Shown here: positions 18,158 through 27,575 of the stretch, in pieces
How positions within the stretch are numbered: the first letter of the stretch is position 1
Layout of the letters: every line of letters begins with the position of its first letter
Origin: Pseudomonas cerasi
GTDB taxonomy: Bacteria; Pseudomonadota; Gammaproteobacteria; Pseudomonadales; Pseudomonadaceae
Length of the DNA stretch: 64,000 bases
Direction of reading: 5' to 3'
NCBI RefSeq assembly: GCF_900074915.1
Contig: NZ_LT222319.1
Location: 5,387,501-5,451,500 of the forward strand
The notes under the pieces: generated by a model
Databases searched by the model: none
Told to the model about the DNA's origin: nothing
What the model saw: only the letters and a program-made list of their open reading frames with translations
Program-made: the position numbers and the translations under genes

Positions 18158-19221
18158 CAGTCGAAGCTCCTCAACGCCAGGCCACAGGCGATCATCAGGG
18201 CTGGCGCGTCACTGGCCAGGGCCCCGGCATTGACCTTGGCGCTCAGGGCCATGTCGGCAAACGGGTTGGCGACCATGGTCGGAGTGCCGATGCGTCGCTG
18301 GATCAGATGCTCCAGCCCTGAAATCGAAGCCGTGCCGCCTGCCAGCATGATGTGATCCACAGAGTTGTATTGACCGGCCGCGAAGAAGAACTGCAGGGAG
18401 CGGGAAACCTGCTGCACCAGCGCTTCCTTGAAGGGGTCGAGCACTTCGCTGACGTAGTCGTCGGGCAAGCCGCCCTGCTTCTTGGCAAGCCCGGCTTCCT
18501 CCATGGAGAGCCCATAGCGGCGCTGGATTTCGTCAGTCAGCTGGCGCCCGCCAAACAGCTGCTCGCGGGTATAGATGATCCGGCCGTGATGCAGCACGCT
18601 CAGGGTGGTCATGGTGGCGCCGATATCGACCACGGCCACCGTCAGTTCGTCATGGCCGTTGCCCAGTTGCGCAGCCAGCAGCCCGAAAGAGCGCTCAAGG
18701 GCGTAGGCCTCGACATCGACGACGCGCGCGGTCAGCCCGGCCAGTGCCAGCGCGGCCTCGCGCACTTCAACGTTCTCCTTGCGGCAGGCAGCCAGCAACA
18801 CCTCGACGCGCTCGGGGTTGCGCACCGAGTAGCCCTGCACTTCGAAATCGATGGCGACTTCTTCCAGCGGATAGGGGATGTACTGATCAGCCTCAAGCTT
18901 GAGCTGGTTTTCCATGTCATCGTCGGAAAGACCGGCGTCCATCTCGATGGTCTTGGTGATCACCGCCGAACCGGCCACGGCAACCGCCACGATCTTGACG
19001 CTGGTCTTGGCCTTGACGAGTACGCGTGACAACGCCTGCCCGACCCCTTCGAGTTCGGCAATGTTCTTTTCGACGACGGCGTTGGCCGGCAAGGGCTCTA
19101 CTGCGTAAGACTCGACCTTGTAACGGGTGCCGGAACGACTCAATTCCAGGAGTTTTACCGAGGTGGAGCTAATATCGATCCCTAGAAGGGTGTTGGCCTT
19201 CTTACTGAAGAGTTCGAACAC
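18157..19221 (-). CDS. pilM: Type IV pilus actin-like ATPase PilM
   Basis: PilM is an FtsA-like cytoplasmic ATPase that binds the N-terminus of PilN. Nucleotide-site motifs are visible: LLGIDISSTSVKLLEL near the start, VAVVDIGATMTTLSVL in the middle, and IMLAGGTASISGL near the end. I chose the GTG at 19221, with AGGA 8 nt upstream, giving 354 residues, the length I recall for P. aeruginosa PilM. An earlier in-frame GTG at 19248 would add nine residues. It is the first gene of the pilMNOPQ-aroKB cluster and diverges from ponA. Confidence 0.95.
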   Translation of the reverse strand: MFELFSKKANTLLGIDISSTSVKLLELSRSGTRYKVESYAVEPLPANAVVEKNIAELEGVGQALSRVLVKAKTSVKIVAVAVAGSAVITKTIEMDAGLSDDDMENQLKLEADQYIPYPLEEVAIDFEVQGYSVRNPERVEVLLAACRKENVEVREAALALAGLTARVVDVEAYALERSFGLLAAQLGNGHDELTVAVVDIGATMTTLSVLHHGRIIYTREQLFGGRQLTDEIQRRYGLSMEEAGLAKKQGGLPDDYVSEVLDPFKEALVQQVSRSLQFFFAAGQYNSVDHIMLAGGTASISGLEHLIQRRIGTPTMVANPFADMALSAKVNAGALASDAPALMIACGLALRSFD

Positions 19222-19327
19222 AACCTGATTCCTATGAGTTTCCGTCACTTACGGAGTTATTTCGGGCCAACGTCACTGTCGACAGCCTTGACAGTAGCGC
19301 AAATCACGCTTGGGGACGAAAAATGCT

Positions 19328-19333
19328 TATAAT
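19328..19333 (+). promoter_or_regulatory. Possible -10 box for ponA
   Basis: A perfect TATAAT lies about 95 bp upstream of the ponA start, with TG four bases before it. No good -35 stands at 16-18 bp; a TTGACA at 19288-19293 is 34 bp away, too far to pair. It may be an extended -10 type promoter or chance. Confidence 0.3.
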
Positions 19334-19427
19334 GCCCAGCGTTTTTTTCATTTAACAAAGCTTCAAGGCGTGTTCATTTGTAAATGCCTGCGCTTAACCC
19401 ATTATTTTTTCTGGAAATCCAAAAGCC

Positions 19428-21872
19428 TTGATACGCCTGCTGAAGTTTTTCTGGTGGTCCCTCGTCGCGGTATTCTGCTCGCTGTTGCTTGGCCTGAGCG
19501 GCGCGTTTCTTTACCTGAGCCCGACCCTGCCATCCGTTGACGCGCTGCGAAGCATTCAACTGCAAATCCCCCTGCGCGTGTTCACCAGCGACGGCAAGCT
19601 GATTGCCGAGTTCGGTGAAATGCGCCGCACGCCGATTCGCTTCGCGGAAATCCCGCCCAATTTCATCAACGCACTGCTGTCGGCCGAAGACGACAACTTC
19701 GCCAACCACTATGGCGTCGACCCGGGCAGCCTGATGCGCGCCGCCACTCAGTTGGTCAAGAGCGGCCATATCCAGTCAGGCGGCAGTACCATCACCATGC
19801 AGGTCGCGAAAAACTTCTTCCTGACCAGCGAGCGCAGCTTTTCGCGCAAAACCACCGAGATTCTGTTGGCCTTGCAAATCGAGCGCCAACTTACCAAGGA
19901 CGAGATTCTCGAGCTGTACGTCAACAAGATTTATCTGGGTAACCGCGCCTATGGGATCGAGGCGGCGGCGCAAGTCTACTATGGCAAGTCGATCCGTGAT
20001 GTAAGCCTTGCGCAAATGGCCATGATTGCCGGTCTGCCCAAGGCACCGTCACGTTTCAACCCACTGGCCAACCCGACCCGTGCCAAGGAACGTCGCGACT
20101 GGATCCTGGGCCGCATGTATCGCCTGGGCAAGATCGACCAAACGGCTTATCAGGCCGCTTTGAATGAGCCGCTCAACGCCAGCTATCACGTGCCGACGCC
20201 GGAAGTGAATGCACCGTACATCGCTGAAATGGCGCGGGCTGAAATGGTCGGCCGTTATGGCAGCGAGGCCTATACAGAAGGCTTCCGCGTTACCACCACC
20301 GTGCCGAGCGACCTTCAGGAACACGCCAACAAGTCCATTCAGCAGGGCTTGATCGATTACGACCAGCGCCACGGCTACCGTGGTCCGGAAAGCCGCTTCC
20401 CGGGCATGACCCGCGCCAACTGGGTACAGGAACTGACCAAGCAGCGCATGATCAACGGCCTCGAGCCCGGCATCGTGACGCAGGTCGACAAGACCGGTCT
20501 ACGCGTTCTGACCCGCAACGGCGAGAAGGAAGAAACCGTCGACTGGGCCACCATGAAGTGGGCGCGTCCTTACCTGAATACCAACAGCCTGGGCGCCAAT
20601 CCGAAGCAGCCGGCTGACGTTGCCAAGGTCGGCGACCTCGTTCGTCTGCTGCGCCAGGACGATGGCTCGCTGAAATTCAGTCAAATTCCCGTCGCGCAAA
20701 GCGCCCTGGTGTCGCTTGATCCGCAAAACGGTGCCATTCGCGCACTGGTCGGCGGCTTTGCGTTCGAGCAGAGCAACTACAACCGCGCCATGCAGGCCAA
20801 ACGTCAACCGGGCTCCAGCTTCAAGCCGTTCATCTACAGCGCTGCGCTCGATAACGGTTACACCGCTTCCAGCCTGGTGAACGACGCGCCTATCGTGTTC
20901 GTCGACGAATACCTGGACAAGGTATGGCGTCCGAAAAATGACACCAACACCTTTCTTGGGCCGATCCGCCTGCGCGAGGCGCTGTACAAGTCTCGTAACC
21001 TGGTATCGATCCGCCTGCTCCAGGCCCTCGGCATCGACAGCACCATCGACTACATCACCCGCTTCGGCTTCTCCAAGCAGGATTTGCCGCGCAACCTGTC
21101 GCTGGCACTGGGTACGGCGACGTTGACCCCGATGGAAATCGCCACCGGCTGGGCGACCTTCGCCAACGGCGGTTACAAGGTCAGCCCTTATCTGATCCAG
21201 ACCATCGAGAACCGTGACGGCCAGACCCTGTTTGTCGCCAACCCGCCAAGCGTCCCGGTCAATGACGTCAATACCGCGCCCAACACCTCGACCTTCGCGG
21301 TACATGACAGCCCGAGCGTGGTCACCGGTGAGCCAGGGGCACCTGCTCAGCCTCAGGCGCCCGCAGTGGCAGAGCGTGTGGTCGATGCGCGCACCACGTA
21401 CATTCTGAACAGCATGCTGCAGGACGTGATCAAGCGCGGCACCGGGCGCCGCGCACTGTCCATGAACAGACCGGACATCGCTGGCAAGACCGGTACCACC
21501 AATGATTCCAAGGATGCCTGGTTCTCCGGGTATAACGCGGACTACGTGACCACGGTGTGGAGTGGTTTCGATCAGCCTGAAAGTCTTGGCCGTCACGAAT
21601 TCGGTGGCACGGTCTCGCTGCCGATCTGGATGGACTACATGAGCGCCGCGCTCAAGGACAAGCCGCCGCATCAGCAGGCCGAACCGCCAGGCATTCTCAG
21701 CCTGCGCGTCGACCCATTGAGCGACCGCGCCGCCACGCCAAGCACGCCGAACGCATTCTTCGAGCTGTTCAAAAGCGAAGACACACCGCCAAGCGTCAAC
21801 GAACTGGGCGGCAGCAGCGCACCGGGCAGCCCGTTGCCGGCAGATGAGTCAGCGCCGATCGATTTGTTCTGA
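19428..21872 (+). CDS. ponA: Penicillin-binding protein 1A
   Basis: PBP1A polymerises and cross-links peptidoglycan at the inner membrane. The 814 residues have a membrane anchor at about 8-30 and a GT51 glycosyltransferase domain (catalytic Glu in SAEDDNF, then GGSTITMQVAKN). An inserted OB-like domain follows, then a transpeptidase domain with SSFK, SRN and KTGTT motifs. The C-terminus is Pro/Ser-rich. It starts with TTG at 19428, preceded by a weak GGAAA; no ATG fits upstream in frame without a stop. It diverges from pilM, as in other pseudomonads. Confidence 0.97.
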   Translation: MIRLLKFFWWSLVAVFCSLLLGLSGAFLYLSPTLPSVDALRSIQLQIPLRVFTSDGKLIAEFGEMRRTPIRFAEIPPNFINALLSAEDDNFANHYGVDPGSLMRAATQLVKSGHIQSGGSTITMQVAKNFFLTSERSFSRKTTEILLALQIERQLTKDEILELYVNKIYLGNRAYGIEAAAQVYYGKSIRDVSLAQMAMIAGLPKAPSRFNPLANPTRAKERRDWILGRMYRLGKIDQTAYQAALNEPLNASYHVPTPEVNAPYIAEMARAEMVGRYGSEAYTEGFRVTTTVPSDLQEHANKSIQQGLIDYDQRHGYRGPESRFPGMTRANWVQELTKQRMINGLEPGIVTQVDKTGLRVLTRNGEKEETVDWATMKWARPYLNTNSLGANPKQPADVAKVGDLVRLLRQDDGSLKFSQIPVAQSALVSLDPQNGAIRALVGGFAFEQSNYNRAMQAKRQPGSSFKPFIYSAALDNGYTASSLVNDAPIVFVDEYLDKVWRPKNDTNTFLGPIRLREALYKSRNLVSIRLLQALGIDSTIDYITRFGFSKQDLPRNLSLALGTATLTPMEIATGWATFANGGYKVSPYLIQTIENRDGQTLFVANPPSVPVNDVNTAPNTSTFAVHDSPSVVTGEPGAPAQPQAPAVAERVVDARTTYILNSMLQDVIKRGTGRRALSMNRPDIAGKTGTTNDSKDAWFSGYNADYVTTVWSGFDQPESLGRHEFGGTVSLPIWMDYMSAALKDKPPHQQAEPPGILSLRVDPLSDRAATPSTPNAFFELFKSEDTPPSVNELGGSSAPGSPLPADESAPIDLF

Positions 21873-21888
21873 TAGCACAGACTTAATG

Positions 21889-22504
21889 GATCAGTAGATT
21901 TTCAGAGGCTGCACAGGCCTCTTCGTGAGCAAGCTCACTCCCACGGATTCGGAGACTTTCAGGACTATCCGAAGCTTTGTGGGAGCGAGCTTGCTCGCGA
22001 AGGCGTATTAGTGGGTCAGTAGATTTTCAGCGGCTGCACAGCCCTCTTCGTGAGCAAGCTCACTCCCACGGACTCGGGGACTTTCAGGATGATCCAGGGC
22101 TTTGTGAGAGCGAGCTTGCTCGCGAAGGCGTATTAGTGGGTCAGTAGATTTTCAGCGGCTGCACAGGCCTCTTCGTGAGCAAGCTCACTCCCACGGATTC
22201 GGGGACTTTCAGGATAATCCGGGGCTATGTGGGAGCGAGCTTGCTCGCGAAGGCGTATTAGTGGTCAGTAGTTTTTCAGCGGCTGCACAGGCCTCTTCGT
22301 GAGCAAGCTCACTCCCACGGAGTCGAGGACTTTCAGGATGATCCGGGGCTTTGTGAGAGCGAGCTTGCTCGCGAAGGCGTATTAGTGGGTCAGTAGATTT
22401 TCAGCGGCTGCACAGGCCTCTTCGTGAGCAAGCTCACTCCCACGGATTCGGAGACTTTCAGGATAATCCGGGGCTATGTGGGAGCGAGCTTGCTCGCGAA
22501 GAGG
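21889..22504. repeat. Tandem array of five REP doublets (REPINs), unit about 125 bp
   Basis: A unit begins at 21891, 22016, 22141, 22265 and 22390, so unit lengths are 125, 125, 124 and 125 bp. Each unit holds two 24-bp REP palindromes facing each other (in unit 1 at 21921-21944 and 21979-22002), with core GAGCAAGCTC or GAGCTTGCTC. Between units lies a spacer containing CAGTAGATTTTCAG. Units differ by a few substitutions and one single-base deletion. The array sits between the convergent ponA and maeB. REPINs are known from P. fluorescens and P. syringae and are moved by RAYT transposases; none is encoded here. Confidence 0.95.
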
Positions 22505-22553
22505 CTAGTTCAATCCCTGAAAATGCCCCACAAGAGCAGGGCATCCAAGGCAT

Positions 22554-22589
22554 AAAAAAAACCCTGCATCGCTGCAGGGGTTTTTTATT
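22554..22589 (-). terminator. Bidirectional terminator between ponA and maeB
   Basis: CCCTGCA (22562-22568) and TGCAGGG (22573-22579) enclose a TCGC loop, with seven or eight A before and six T after. On the minus strand it begins about 10 bp after the maeB stop. The symmetry would let it also stop transcripts coming from ponA through the repeat array. Confidence 0.88.
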
Positions 22590-22599
22590 GGGTCAGGGA

Positions 22600-23868
22600 T
22601 CAGCCCTTGAACACATCATCCACGCTGGTCAGCGGGTAGTGCTTCGGATACGGCAGGGTGGCAACGCCGCTTTCGATAGCGGCCTTGGCCACTGCATCGG
22701 CGATCAGGCCCAGCAGGCGGGTGTCCATTGGCTTCGGAATGATGTACTCACGACCGAATTCCAGTTTGATGCCGCCGTAGGCGTCGCTGACTTCCTGTGG
22801 CACAGGCAGCTTGGCCAGTTCGCGCAGGGCGTTGGCCGCGGCGATTTTCATTTCTTCGTTGATGCGCTTGGCGCGAACGTCCAGAGCACCGCGGAAGATG
22901 AACGGGAAGCCCAGTACGTTGTTGACTTGGTTCGGGTAGTCCGAACGGCCAGTGGCCATGATCACGTCGCTGCGCGTGGCGTGAGCCAGTTCCGGGGAGA
23001 TTTCCGGATCAGGGTTCGAGCAGGCGAACACGATCGGGTCCTTGGCCATCAGCTTGAGGTTTTCAGCGCTCAGCAGGTTAGGACCGGACAGGCCTACAAA
23101 TACGTCAGCGCCATCCAGCGCGTCAGTCAGCGAGCGCTTCTCGGTAGCGTGAGCGAACGCAGCCTTGTACTGGTTAAGGTCGGTACGGCCGGAGTGGACA
23201 ACGCCAGTACGGTCGACCATGAAGATGTTTTCGATCTTCGCGCCCATGCTCACCAGCAGCTTCATACAGGAGATGGCCGCAGCGCCAGCGCCCAGGCAGA
23301 CGATCTTCGCCGAATCGAGGGTCTTGCCGACGATTTCCAGCGCGTTGATCATACCGGCAGCAGTCACGATAGCGGTGCCGTGCTGGTCATCGTGGAAAAC
23401 CGGGATGTCGCACTGTTCGATCAGCGCTTTCTCGATTTCAAAGCACTCAGGCGCCTTGATGTCTTCCAGGTTGATGCCACCGAAGGTGATGGAGATACGT
23501 TTTACGGTGTCGATGAAGGCCTGTGGGCTTTCGGAATCGACTTCGATATCGAAAACGTCGATACCGGCGAAGCGCTTGAACAGAACGCCTTTACCTTCCA
23601 TGACCGGCTTGGAAGCCAACGGACCCAGATCGCCGAGGCCGAGAATCGCGGTGCCATCGGAAATAACTGCTACCAGGTTGCCTTTGCCGGTGTACTTGTA
23701 AGCCAGCTCGGGGTCACGGGCAATTTCACGCACGGGTTCAGCAACGCCAGGGCTGTAGGCCAGAGCCAGGTCACGAGCGGTTGCGGTCGGCTTGGTGAGT
23801 TCGACGCTCAGCTTCCCCGGACGAGGATTGGCATGGTATTCGAGCGCGGCAGTTTTCAGATCTGACAT
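22600..23868 (-). CDS. maeB: Malic enzyme (malate dehydrogenase, oxaloacetate-decarboxylating)
   Basis: It oxidatively decarboxylates malate to pyruvate with NAD(P), linking the TCA cycle to pyruvate. The 422 residues show the N-terminal malic domain (AYSPGVAEPV, LGLGDLGPLA, HDDQHGTAI) and a nucleotide-binding domain (VCLGAGAAAISCMKLL). It lacks the phosphotransacetylase-like C-terminal extension of the roughly 760-residue E. coli MaeB. The start ATG at 23868 matches the common family N-terminus. The cofactor preference is not readable with confidence. Confidence 0.94.
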   Translation of the reverse strand: MSDLKTAALEYHANPRPGKLSVELTKPTATARDLALAYSPGVAEPVREIARDPELAYKYTGKGNLVAVISDGTAILGLGDLGPLASKPVMEGKGVLFKRFAGIDVFDIEVDSESPQAFIDTVKRISITFGGINLEDIKAPECFEIEKALIEQCDIPVFHDDQHGTAIVTAAGMINALEIVGKTLDSAKIVCLGAGAAAISCMKLLVSMGAKIENIFMVDRTGVVHSGRTDLNQYKAAFAHATEKRSLTDALDGADVFVGLSGPNLLSAENLKLMAKDPIVFACSNPDPEISPELAHATRSDVIMATGRSDYPNQVNNVLGFPFIFRGALDVRAKRINEEMKIAAANALRELAKLPVPQEVSDAYGGIKLEFGREYIIPKPMDTRLLGLIADAVAKAAIESGVATLPYPKHYPLTSVDDVFKG

Positions 23869-24050
23869 GTATTGGATTCCGCTTTTTTTACTGTGGGACA
23901 GACGGACCGCCGAGGATACGCAAGATGCATAGTCCTAACAAGACTGACCAGTCACTGCTGTCAATAGGCTCGGGCTTAGACTTTACGCTTAGAGACCTGA
24001 AACGTGAACACTCGGTCACGCTCGTCAGATCACCGGTTTGAAGGCCGCGT

Positions 24051-24854
24051 CTAGCGACGTGAAACGTCCAGCATTGCGGGATGGGTCAGTGGCAGCAGCC
24101 AGCGAGACTGCCCCGCTTCAAGGCCTCCGCGTCGGGAGCGATCGACGACCCAGCCACGCGCTTCGACCTGCTGCCCTTCGAGGCGCTGGAGCATCGCCGT
24201 ATCGAAGGCACTCAGGTGGTCAGGCGCGACACGCAAGACCAGCGACCCCTGCAACTCGATCCAGATACCACCGCGGTTGCGCTGCACACGCCTGACCTGA
24301 CCGGACACAATCGCGAACCCGCTTTTATTCAGCCGGGTCGAGGACTGCACTGGCGAATTACGCCATACACCCAGACGCGCCTGACGTGCCTGACGCTCCG
24401 CGCCCTGCTGGCAAGCGACCAGCCTGACATTGGGCGCAACGGCCACCAGATAGCCCAGCCCTTCGCTGAGCAACTGCGCCTCAAGGTTGGCGCCTTTACG
24501 GTCATAGACGTTGGCCAGCGTGCGGCCGTAATGATCCTTGCCCTGCTGACCGATACGCAGACCAACCTTGCCGCCGCTTTCATTCACCAGCGCCTGCAAG
24601 CGCTTTTTGGCAGCCTCGGCAAACGGTTCGGCAGACCGGCCTTTCCTGCCGGTTTCAGGCGTATTGAGCCCAATCATCCGCACGCTGCGGCCATCGGTCA
24701 GCTTCAAGGTGTCGCCGTCGACTACACGCTGTACCTGTGCGAACGGCAACGAGGCAGGCGCCGGGCAGAAGGCCTGCGCGCCGGACACCCAAATCGCAGG
24801 CATAAAAAAGACGCCCACAAGGAGCGCCTTTTCAAGCAGTCTGGAGATGCCCAT
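24051..24854 (-). CDS. Secreted thermonuclease-family (SNase-like) protein
   Basis: The 267 residues begin with a signal peptide (about residues 1-28, ending SGAQA). A staphylococcal-nuclease-like domain carries VDGDTLKL (metal Asp), RMIGLNTPE (catalytic Arg and Glu) and HYGRTLANVY (second Arg). All the key catalytic positions are present, so an active periplasmic or extracellular nuclease is plausible. A C-terminal region of about 100 residues has no motif I recognise. I chose the ATG at 24854, 13 bp after the rpmE stop; the frame extends into rpmE. It may be co-transcribed with rpmE. Confidence 0.85.
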   Translation of the reverse strand: MGISRLLEKALLVGVFFMPAIWVSGAQAFCPAPASLPFAQVQRVVDGDTLKLTDGRSVRMIGLNTPETGRKGRSAEPFAEAAKKRLQALVNESGGKVGLRIGQQGKDHYGRTLANVYDRKGANLEAQLLSEGLGYLVAVAPNVRLVACQQGAERQARQARLGVWRNSPVQSSTRLNKSGFAIVSGQVRRVQRNRGGIWIELQGSLVLRVAPDHLSAFDTAMLQRLEGQQVEARGWVVDRSRRGGLEAGQSRWLLPLTHPAMLDVSRR

Positions 24855-24867
24855 AGGGCAGCCAGTC

Positions 24868-25089
24868 TTACTTCGCTTTGGTAGCGCCGAACGCACCGAA
24901 ACGGGATTTGAACTTGTCGACACGGCCGCCAACGTCAAGCGTCTTCTGCTTGCCGGTGTAGAACGGGTGGCACTCGTTGCACACGTCCAGGCTCAGAGGA
25001 GCGGCCAGGGTGGAACGGGTCTTGATGACATTGCCGCAGCTGCAGGTAGCGTCAATGGCTTCGTAAACTGGATGGATATCAGCTTTCAT
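24868..25089 (-). CDS. rpmE: 50S ribosomal protein L31, zinc-binding type
   Basis: The 73 residues contain the four zinc ligands Cys16, Cys18, Cys37 and Cys40 (CSCG and CNECHPF), which marks the zinc-containing C+ form. Such forms can be replaced by a zinc-free paralogue when zinc is scarce; no paralogue is in this window. It diverges from priA, with 169 bp between. Confidence 0.97.
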   Translation of the reverse strand: MKADIHPVYEAIDATCSCGNVIKTRSTLAAPLSLDVCNECHPFYTGKQKTLDVGGRVDKFKSRFGAFGATKAK

Positions 25090-25258
25090 CGGTACTTCCT
25101 CGGTCTAACGCGCCGCCACTCAACACTATTGTTGAATACCGCACGGAAATAGGCTGCGGATAGTACCAGACAATTGCAACGACGCAAGCGAACCTTCACA
25201 CCGGTCGTCTGCTAAGATCGCGCCTCCGTCATCACTTATCACCACAGGGAAACACCGC

Positions 25259-27478
25259 GTGCCCGACGCCATCCTGCGCCTTGCCCTGCCCTCGCCGCTT
25301 CGCCGCCTGTTCGACTACCGCGCCCCAGCGGGCGTGTCGCGCAGCGCCTTGCAGCCGGGCATGCGTCTGCGAGTGCCGTTCGGACGCCGGGAAATGATCG
25401 GCATTCTGGTGGAAGTGGTCGATCACAGCGAAGTGCCCGCCGACAAGCTCAAGCCGGCAATCGCCCTGCTCGACAGCGAAGCGCCGCTGCCACCCGCGCT
25501 GTTCAAACTGTGCCTGTGGACCTCGCAGTATTACCAGCACAGCCTCGGAGACACACTGAGCTGGGCCTTGCCGGTGCTGTTGCGTCAGGGCGAACTGGCC
25601 GAAAGTCGCCAGGAGCGCTTCTGGCATGTGGCCCCGGGCGCCAGCGTCGACGATCCGCGCATCGCCCGCGCGCCCAAGCAGCGCGAGGCCCTGACCACCC
25701 TTGCCCAGCACCCGCACGGGGTGGCGCATCAACTGCTCAGCAAGCTGATGCTCAACAAGGACAGCCTCAACCTGTTGCTGGCCAAGGAACTGGTGTACGT
25801 CGAGGTCCGCAGCCATGCACCCAGCGCACGCCATGAGCACTGGCTGGCCCAGCCTGAATTGCCGCTCAACACCGAACAACGCGCCGCTTACGAAGCGATC
25901 CGCGCCGGGTTCGACAGCTTTCATGCGTTCCTGCTGGCCGGCGTCACTGGCAGCGGCAAGACCGAAGTCTATCTGCAACTGATCCGCGAGACCCTCGAAG
26001 CGGGCAAGCAGGCGCTGGTGCTGATCCCGGAAATCAACCTCGGCCCGCAGACCCTGGCGCGCTTCGAGCAGCGCTTCAATGCGCGCATTGCGCTGGTCCA
26101 CTCGGCGGTCAACGACCGCGAACGGCTGGATGCCTGGCTGGCGGCTCGCGATGGCGAGGCGGACATCATCATCGGCACGCGTTCGGCGCTGTTCACGCCG
26201 ATGAAAAACCCCGGGCTGATCATCATCGACGAGGAACACGACGGCTCCTATAAACAGCAGGAAGGTCTGCGCTATCACGCCCGCGATCTGGCCTTGGTGC
26301 GGGCGCGTCAGGAAAACATTCCGATTGTCCTGGGCTCGGCCACGCCGTCCTTGGAAAGCCTGCATAACGCCTACACCGGCCGCTACGGCCTGCTGCGCCT
26401 GAATCAGCGCGCGGGCGGCGCACAGCAGCCGCGTTTCATGCGCCTGGACGTCAAGAGCCGACCGCTGGACAGCGGCATCTCCGGGCCCATGCAGCAGGCC
26501 ATCGGTCAGACGCTCGCGGCAGGCCAGCAGGTATTGGTATTCCTCAACCGTCGCGGCTTTGCACCCACCTTGCTGTGCCACGACTGCGGGTGGATGTCCG
26601 GCTGCCAGCGCTGCGATGCACGCATGACCGTGCACCAGCGCTCGGGCGAACTGCGCTGCCATCACTGCGGGTATGTCGAGCGTGTACCGCGCCAGTGTCC
26701 GTCGTGCGGCAAGGTGGATTTGCGCCCGGTAGGCGCCGGCACCGAGCGCGCCGAAGAGCGCCTGGCGATTCTGTTTCCGGACTACCCCGTGCTGCGTGTC
26801 GACCGCGACAGCACGTCGCGCAAGGACGCCATGAACCAGCTGTTCACGACGATCCAGCGCGGCCAGCCATGCATTCTGGTCGGCACGCAAATGCTCGCCA
26901 AGGGCCATCACTTTCCCCGGGTCACGCTGGTATCGATTCTGGACGCCGACGGCGGGCTGTTTTCCGGCGACTTCCGCGCCAGCGAGCGCATGGCGCAACT
27001 GATCGTGCAGGTGGCAGGCCGTGCCGGGCGCGCCGAAGAACCTGGCAAGGTGATCATCCAGACCCACTTGGCCGACCATCCACTGCTGATTCAGCTGACC
27101 GAGCAGGGTTATTTCGCCTTTGCCGAACAGGCCTTGAGCGAGCGCCGTTCGGCGGGTCTGCCACCGTTTTCACACCTCGCACTGCTGCGCGCCGAAGCGC
27201 ACAAGCCGGGACAGGCCGAGGCCTTTCTCGATCAGGCCTGCAGCGATGCGGAGCAACTGGTTGCGCAGATGGCGCTGGGCGGCATTGAGCTGCTGGGCCC
27301 GGTTCCGGCACCGATGGAACGCCGCGCCGGACGTTATCGCGCGCAGTTGCTGGTGCAGTCCAGCGCCCGTGCGCCCTTGCATAAATTGCTTGCCACCTGG
27401 CTGCTCGCGCTGGAGCAAATGCCCAGCGGCCGGCAGGTCAGATGGTCGCTGGATGTGGATCCTGTGGATCTTTATTAA
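25259..27478 (+). CDS. priA: Primosomal replication restart helicase PriA
   Basis: PriA binds stalled forks and reloads the replicative helicase. The 739 residues have an N-terminal DNA-binding domain, Walker A GVTGSGKTE, the DEEH box (IIIDEEHDGSYK), and a zinc region with eight cysteines (CHDCGW through CPSCGK). Helicase motifs GTQMLAKGHHFP and QVAGRAGRAEEPG follow. The GTG at 25259 gives MPDAILRLALPSPLRRLFDY, the usual family start. Confidence 0.97.
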   Translation: MPDAILRLALPSPLRRLFDYRAPAGVSRSALQPGMRLRVPFGRREMIGILVEVVDHSEVPADKLKPAIALLDSEAPLPPALFKLCLWTSQYYQHSLGDTLSWALPVLLRQGELAESRQERFWHVAPGASVDDPRIARAPKQREALTTLAQHPHGVAHQLLSKLMLNKDSLNLLLAKELVYVEVRSHAPSARHEHWLAQPELPLNTEQRAAYEAIRAGFDSFHAFLLAGVTGSGKTEVYLQLIRETLEAGKQALVLIPEINLGPQTLARFEQRFNARIALVHSAVNDRERLDAWLAARDGEADIIIGTRSALFTPMKNPGLIIIDEEHDGSYKQQEGLRYHARDLALVRARQENIPIVLGSATPSLESLHNAYTGRYGLLRLNQRAGGAQQPRFMRLDVKSRPLDSGISGPMQQAIGQTLAAGQQVLVFLNRRGFAPTLLCHDCGWMSGCQRCDARMTVHQRSGELRCHHCGYVERVPRQCPSCGKVDLRPVGAGTERAEERLAILFPDYPVLRVDRDSTSRKDAMNQLFTTIQRGQPCILVGTQMLAKGHHFPRVTLVSILDADGGLFSGDFRASERMAQLIVQVAGRAGRAEEPGKVIIQTHLADHPLLIQLTEQGYFAFAEQALSERRSAGLPPFSHLALLRAEAHKPGQAEAFLDQACSDAEQLVAQMALGGIELLGPVPAPMERRAGRYRAQLLVQSSARAPLHKLLATWLLALEQMPSGRQVRWSLDVDPVDLY

Positions 27479-27575
27479 GTCACGCCGTTGGCAAGCAGGC
27501 TTGAGCAACGGATAATGCGGAGTTTTTCCACCCGCGCATCGAAGCGCCACCGCGCTTGCGGTCGAAGAGAGCACC

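Noticed and set aside
19288..19333. TTGACA and TATAAT upstream of ponA taken as one promoter
   Set aside because: The boxes are 34 bp apart, twice the allowed spacing; only the -10 is kept as a weak candidate.
21889..22504. Possible CRISPR array
   Set aside because: Units are about 125 bp and nearly identical throughout, there are no unique spacers, and no cas genes are present.
22588..23865. Open frame of 425 codons opposite maeB
   Set aside because: It is the antisense shadow of a clearly conserved malic enzyme gene; its composition is unlike a real protein.
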